25,000 nucleotides of DNA, from positions 1-25,000 of the forward strand of contig CAIIXF020000216.1 in the NCBI GenBank assembly GCA_903813345.2. The letters run 5' to 3'. This DNA comes from Owenia fusiformis (taxonomy: Eukaryota; Annelida; Polychaeta; Sabellida; Oweniidae). Below are positions 20,481 to 25,000 of the stretch, in pieces; positions within the stretch are counted from its first letter, which is position 1; each line of letters starts with the position of its first letter. Under the pieces are notes generated by a model. That model did not search any database. It was not told where the DNA came from and saw nothing but the letters and a program-made list of their open reading frames with translations. Made by a program: the position numbers and the translations under genes.

Positions 20481-21159
20481 AAACTGTATTCTATTCAAGG
20501 GTGCAATTCTGTACACTCTGTGTCTTGTTTGATTTAATTATTTATAAATAAAATAAAAAATATCGTACCAATATATAAAAGATTATAGTTAAATCATATC
20601 AATATGGTTTGTTTTGTCAAAGTATAATACAAAGCTTCATGATTGAGAGAATAATATTGTTTCACCTTCCAAAATCTATGATATTAAAAAGTGGGTTGTT
20701 TGTGATTTTTTAAAATAAAATAAATTAAATACCATCAAAATATACCAGGAGTACAGTAACCTCACTGTGGAAATTTAACATTTGTGGGGTCATCAATTTA
20801 CAGACTCGAAGTTTGACAAAAGATAAAAACATTATCTTAATCACTAAGACAATTTTGAATTGATAAAAATTTTGAGTACATTAATTGAAATTCAATGTAA
20901 TACTTCGAGAAAAATTTTCTAAATTCTGTCATTTTAAACAAATTGATATCTTAGCAATTGCAAGAGAATCATTCCATTAAACAGAACCTTTTCTTCTGGG
21001 GTTTAAAACAATCAGTCCTTTAATACAGCATTGCAATGAAAAACTTGTCTACTATGATGAAGGAAGCTAGTTCTCATAGTACGAGTAAAATGTAACCTTT
21101 GAACAAATAGTTCATCGTTCTCGTGAACAATTATCCAGGTACCACCCTTTGTAAAAAAG
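20481..21159. other. Upstream/intronic AT-rich stretch of the OTU gene
   Basis: No frame or repeat could be supported. Given the splice acceptor at its right edge, this is most likely intron sequence. No ATG in frame with the large exon is available without a stop between. Confidence 0.4.
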
Positions 21160-21180
21160 TATTTTTTTGTTCTATTTTAG
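21160..21180 (+). promoter_or_regulatory. 3' splice site (acceptor) of the large exon
   Basis: TATTTTTTTGTTCTATTTTAG is a strong polypyrimidine tract with AG. The TAG is itself an in-frame stop for the downstream reading frame, which opens at the very next base. The frame also lacks any ATG for 140 codons, so splicing is the simplest explanation. The exon begins in phase 0 with GCA. Confidence 0.75.
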
Positions 21181-24100
21181 GCACGTGTAGTTGGTAGAAG
21201 GTCCAAAAGTAGTTGTAGGTCCGATAGTAGTTGTAGGTCCGGAGCACCTGCGCTATCTCGAGTGGCATCGAGGATAAATAAATCCATTGCCTGCGGGACT
21301 AGCCCCCCAAAGAATAACATCCTGGCTTGCGGGAGTGGCATCCCAAAGAATAACACGTTGGCCTGCGGGAGTGGCGCCCCAAAGAATAACACTTTTGCTT
21401 GCGGGATTGGCATCCCAAAGAATAACACGTTGGCTTGCGGGAGTGGCGCCCCAAAGAATAACACTTTAGCTTGCGGGAGCAGCGTCCCAAAGAATAACTT
21501 CCGTGCTTGCGGGGATGGTAACCCAAAGCAAACGAATAAGCCACTGCATAAAAATCCTGAAATTACAAAACCTATTATACAATCTGAACTAACTGAAAAA
21601 ATGCAAAATCAGAACCGAAGCTCTGCCCAAATTTTTCAAAATGACCACATAAACTTGGCTGAACCATGTGAAATGTATGAAACAAATGAAAACTCACTGA
21701 ATATTGATGAATCAGCCAATGATATTGCTGAGAGAACAAACCAATACCATGAACCAAACGACAGTATTCAAGAACCACTGCATAAAAATCCTGAAATTAC
21801 AAAACCTAATATACAATCTGAACTAACTGAACAAATGCAAAATCAGAACCGAAGCTCTGCCAAAATTTTTCAAAATGACCACATAAACTTGGCTGAACCA
21901 TGTGAAATGTATGAAACAAATGAAAACTCACTGAATATTGATGAATCAACCAATGATATTGCTGAGAGAACAAACCAATACCATGAACCAAACGACAGTA
22001 TTCAAGAAAATGACACGGAACCAATTTCCATTGTAGAAATTCCTACCGATAATAAGAGAATAAAACCTCTATGCAAAAGTATTGACATTCTGAATGATAC
22101 AATGTACAAGTCACCAAGTAACCTACTTCTTAGAAATGTTGAACGAATACAGAGTTCAAACATAGAACAGGTGGTTAACTCTTTTGAAATGCCATCTGTT
22201 CATACATTACTATGTCTAGACAAAAAAACGCCTAAACATTTAGCTGCAAATATCCAGCAAATAAGCATGAAGAAATACTCCAAAGGAAAAAAGCAAATAG
22301 TTCCAAAACTGAACATGATCAAGTCTGATGAAACTGAAATAAGGAATAAAATTTCTAAACGAAATGTCATGTTGGCAAAAGAAAATGACTCCGATATTTT
22401 CAACCAAGAAATTGAATGTATATATCAAAGATATGTCAAAATAAAAGATTCATATATGAATGCTGGTATAGCATTAGATAAACAAGAAAAAGAAGAACTG
22501 TGCAGAATGACACTCTGTTTGAATGAACTGATAAAATCTATGAAGGAATTTAATATGAATGACTTGCAACTTACATCTCTGGAGCACAAAGTCAAAGCTT
22601 TAATTCAAAGAGTCCGGTACAATTGTCAGTCTGAAAATATTATAGCACATGCTCTCATACAAGAATCTTACCGTACCTCCATCATGTGTGAGAATCAAGT
22701 AAATCGCAACAGCTCAAAATTGAAATATGTCACAAAGCCAAAGACTAAAAAACTGACGTCATATAAAAGTAGGCAATACTGTCATTTGTTAGAGGTATGC
22801 ATTGCCCTCAAAAGCAAAACAAGCTCTATGTCTGACAGTCTTGCAAATCTAAAAAAGGAAACTACAGCTAAAATAAAACATGTGAAAAAACTCTATGAAA
22901 ATGCCCTCAGAAAACAGAGTAAAGCTGCATATATTAAACAGAAAAAAAAATCTTGCAAAAAATCCAGAAAACATATTTCAAATAAGTTGGAACAGTATTC
23001 TAAACAACCAATGATACAACAATCAAGCCGTAAACTTGGAAGAAGGAATACGATTTTAAGCAAAAACAAACATGTACCTAGTAAAAGTACCGTGACATCA
23101 GTTTCAAAGGAAGACTTGTCAAAATCTCATGATCTGGAACAGTACTTATCTGACGATTCTGTACGTGTACCACCAATTGATACAGACAAATATGAAATGC
23201 AAAACAATGAAGAATACATAAAGTCAGAGAGTAAACATGAAGATCCATACTTTTTAAAAGTTCTTGAAGATATGGAAGACATTTTTCAAAATGACTGTAC
23301 ACGTGTGCCACCTGTTCAAATTCATATAAATATTGATGAACTTAATGATAACAATGATATTATTGAACAATCTCAGAGTGGTGGTTACAAGCCTGAACAC
23401 TCTGGAAATAAATCAAGTGATGGTTCAAATGATATAACAGTGACTCGGACAAATCAAAGTCGACCTATTGGGAATTTTAATCCGATTCAAAATAATGATA
23501 AATTGCATCTTTGTAATATCAACAATCTGAAATATTCGCATAGAACCAATGATCCTGTACGCGAGAATGTTGAACTGAGACACATGAAGCCAAAATGTTT
23601 AAAATCTATTACTGGTGATGGCAATTGTCTCTTTAGAGCTATATCATATTGCATTTCAAATGATGAAACAAACCATACAGCGATAAGACAAAGTATTGTA
23701 GCACATAGAAATCAACAGGATGCCCAAGACTATATTTATAAATCAAGAGGAATCACAGATGAAGAATTGAAAATGCATATCAAATCAAGAAATATGAATA
23801 AATGCTCTGTATGGGGAACCGATATAGAAATAGCTACTGCCTGTCATTTGTACGAAATGAAGATAGTAATTTATGAAAGGAAAAATACCTGGTCCATATT
23901 TGGTAAAGAATACCTGAATAGATGCATCTACTTAGATCACTCAAGTCAAAACCATTACGATGTAATATCTGATGTTCAAAGCAATATAGTGCACGAAGTC
24001 ATTCAAGGAACCATGGCTCAGAATAATGAAGTATTTGACAATATAGGTGGAGGCAAACAATGTTTCGCAAATTCATTGACTTTTCTAATGATGTTACAAA

Positions 24101-25000
24101 ATAATTCATACCGCAATATTGATACTACATTTATCGATGATGTACTATACAGAGGCAATGTTCTTTATACAAAGATCATAGAAATGAATCCAACTCCTAC
24201 TGGCTACCTATGTGTTTATGATATTCCACAAAAGATTAGTTGCAATGAAAAAACATTTACATCCAGATTCACTCAATTTCAAGGTCAGTTAGAATATTGG
24301 AATTACGATGATGATGAACACGGATTGACAATACACGAAGAAATAGAGAATGCACTTAGCAATCATGATTGTTGTCTTGTTACATTTTTGAATACTACAT
24401 TATGTATCATGAAAAGAAAAGAACAGAACAACATGTATTATTCATTCGATCCTCATTGTAGAGACAAAGAAGGAAGATTTCATGATTTTGGAAAAGCCAC
24501 TGTACATATATCAGATTCTTTGAAAGAAATAACTAAATATATATGGAATACGGCTGAATCCCTATCAGATAATATACGATACCAAGCTAATACTAAAAAT
24601 CCATTTTCTGTTGACGGTATAACATTGATAGAATATCATGAACCTAAACCAGTGCAGAATCCAGTGTGTGAACCTAAGAAAACATCAACAATATCTAGTA
24701 GTAGGAAGTGTGTCAATGATCCTTCAAAAGATGAACCAGAAAAAGAAATCCCAGATAATATTCAAAGAATATCATGCAAGAGAAAGTTGAATTTCACAGA
24801 AAAATCAAATGCCTCAACAAGTACATCTAAACAAAACAGCCTTTCTGAACCTCAAAATTATAAAACATTGAGTGTTGATTTGTGTAAATTGAAAGTCGAA
24901 TGTGGGCAAATAGTTGTACCAACTTGTCATAGGCAAAAAACATATTCATTTGAAGATACTATGGATACTGATATTGACAAAAGTGACAATGCACAAACTA
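21181..25000 (+). CDS. Large partial protein with OTU and C76-like cysteine-protease domains
   Basis: One uninterrupted frame runs from the splice acceptor to the window edge (residues 1-1273, both ends partial). Residues 1-31 are Arg/Ser-rich. Residues 32-117 are seven Cys-containing 12-residue repeats. Residues 121-276 are two nearly identical 78-residue blocks. Residues 280-800 are Lys/Asn/Ser-rich with no recognised domain, with a strongly basic, probably nuclear-targeting stretch at 561-625. Residues 804-930 are an OTU protease domain. Residues 950-1150 are a second cysteine-protease-like domain. Residues 1160-1273 are low-complexity, with another basic motif (CKRKLNF, 1199-1205). OTU and C76 enzymes remove ubiquitin from proteins, so a deubiquitinating role is likely. 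The large intron-free exon, the repetitive surroundings and the OTU domain recall Helitron/Helentron transposon proteins. No Rep or helicase domain is inside the window, so a host gene is equally possible. Confidence 0.85.
21274..21531 (+). repeat. Array of seven 12-residue (36 bp) Cys repeats in the OTU gene
   Basis: The unit is NNTLACGSGAPK with variants. Every copy keeps the ACG tripeptide, a Pro and a closing Lys. Residues 44-117 hold the better copies, with a degenerate first copy before them (SIACGTSPPK). Alternate units share endings (GIP, GAP, GIP, GAP), which hints at expansion by a two-unit step. The DNA is clearly richer in G and C than the rest of the frame. Function unknown. Repeated single Cys residues could form disulfides or bind metal, but no known motif fits. 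Confidence 0.9.
21541..22008 (+). repeat. Two-copy 78-residue (234 bp) duplication in the OTU gene
   Basis: Copy 1 is 21541-21774 and copy 2 is 21775-22008, both starting PLHKNPEITKP and ending NDSIQE. They differ at only four bases in 234. All four change the residue: Ile to Asn, Lys to Gln, Gln to Lys and Ala to Thr. The period is a whole number of codons, so the frame is kept. The block is hydrophilic with no recognised domain. The high identity means a recent duplication or ongoing conversion. Confidence 0.9.
23590..23970 (+). other. OTU cysteine-protease domain
   Basis: Residues 804-930 of the large protein. ITGDGNCLFRAISYCIS holds the conserved Asp813 and the nucleophile Cys816 with the oxyanion-loop Gly. 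WGTDIEIATACHLY (878-891) matches the family's central WG-D-EI-A block. QNHYDVI (923-929) supplies the catalytic His925. Spacing of about 109 residues from Cys to His is normal for OTU enzymes. All triad positions are intact, so the domain is predicted active as a deubiquitinase. Confidence 0.92.
24028..24633 (+). other. Second cysteine-protease-like domain (peptidase C76-like)
   Basis: Residues 950-1151. GGGKQCFANSLTFLMML (956-972) has a Gln-Cys pair followed by Asn and a hydrophobic helix, as expected for a papain-fold nucleophile (Cys961). VLYRGNVLYTKI follows at 988-999. SFDPHC (1088-1093) gives Asp1090-Pro-His1092, the unusual Asp-x-His order known from the deubiquitinase domain of herpesvirus large tegument proteins (peptidase family C76). 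Similar domains are annotated in many animal proteins. The assignment rests on motif order only. Confidence 0.6.

Noticed and set aside
21177-22024. Minus-strand frames opposite the OTU exon, including a repetitive one
   Set aside because: They are shadows of the in-frame repeats on the plus strand.

Overview
The window looks like nuclear DNA of an AT-rich animal, most likely a marine invertebrate. The signs are introns, very few open frames, TCCG-rich and GACTGATTGACC-type short repeats, and module after module of decayed repeat. A mollusc is my best guess, but the sequence alone does not settle the taxon. No rRNA, tRNA or CRISPR array is recognisable, and no bacterial-style gene is present.

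Layout. Positions 1-760 hold the end of a dispersed repeat and a 141-148 bp tandem repeat carrying an AAAATGGCCGCC palindrome. Positions 760-2880 are unique or decayed DNA with a 191-200 bp two-copy repeat. Positions 2880-4930 are a minisatellite/satellite array with a unit of about 150 bp. Positions 5703-5910 and 6205-6275 carry a 39-47 bp minisatellite. Positions 7400-17440 form a 10 kb patchwork of ancient, diverged copies of two repeat modules. Younger elements sit inside that patchwork: an inverted-repeat cassette with a CCAAT/CRE/CCAAT core (12301-12556), two related hairpins whose arms differ between copies but match within each copy (12541-12991), and a 1.1 kb non-autonomous DNA transposon with 220 bp terminal inverted repeats (15993-17100). 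A paralogous copy of that transposon's target without the insertion lies at about 12999-13330. Positions 17450-18000 hold a GACTGATTGACC-type repeat, and 19267-19803 and 19940-20480 hold two further repeat groups.

The one convincing gene starts behind a textbook 3' splice site at 21180. It stays open in a single frame to the right edge of the window, giving at least 1273 codons with no internal start before residue 141. In order it encodes a basic stretch, seven 12-residue Cys-containing repeats, a nearly perfect 78-residue duplication, a long charged Lys/Asn-rich region, an OTU cysteine-protease domain (GDGNC and NHYD motifs), and a second cysteine-protease-like domain (QCFANS, then FDPH) resembling the deubiquitinase fold of peptidase family C76. 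Both 5' and 3' parts are missing. A possible first coding exon (MARRP...) sits at 18621-18691 in compatible phase. The two fused deubiquitinase-like domains, and the transposon-like setting, suggest either a large Helitron/Helentron-type transposon protein or a lineage-specific host gene. The window ends before a replicase or helicase domain could show which.
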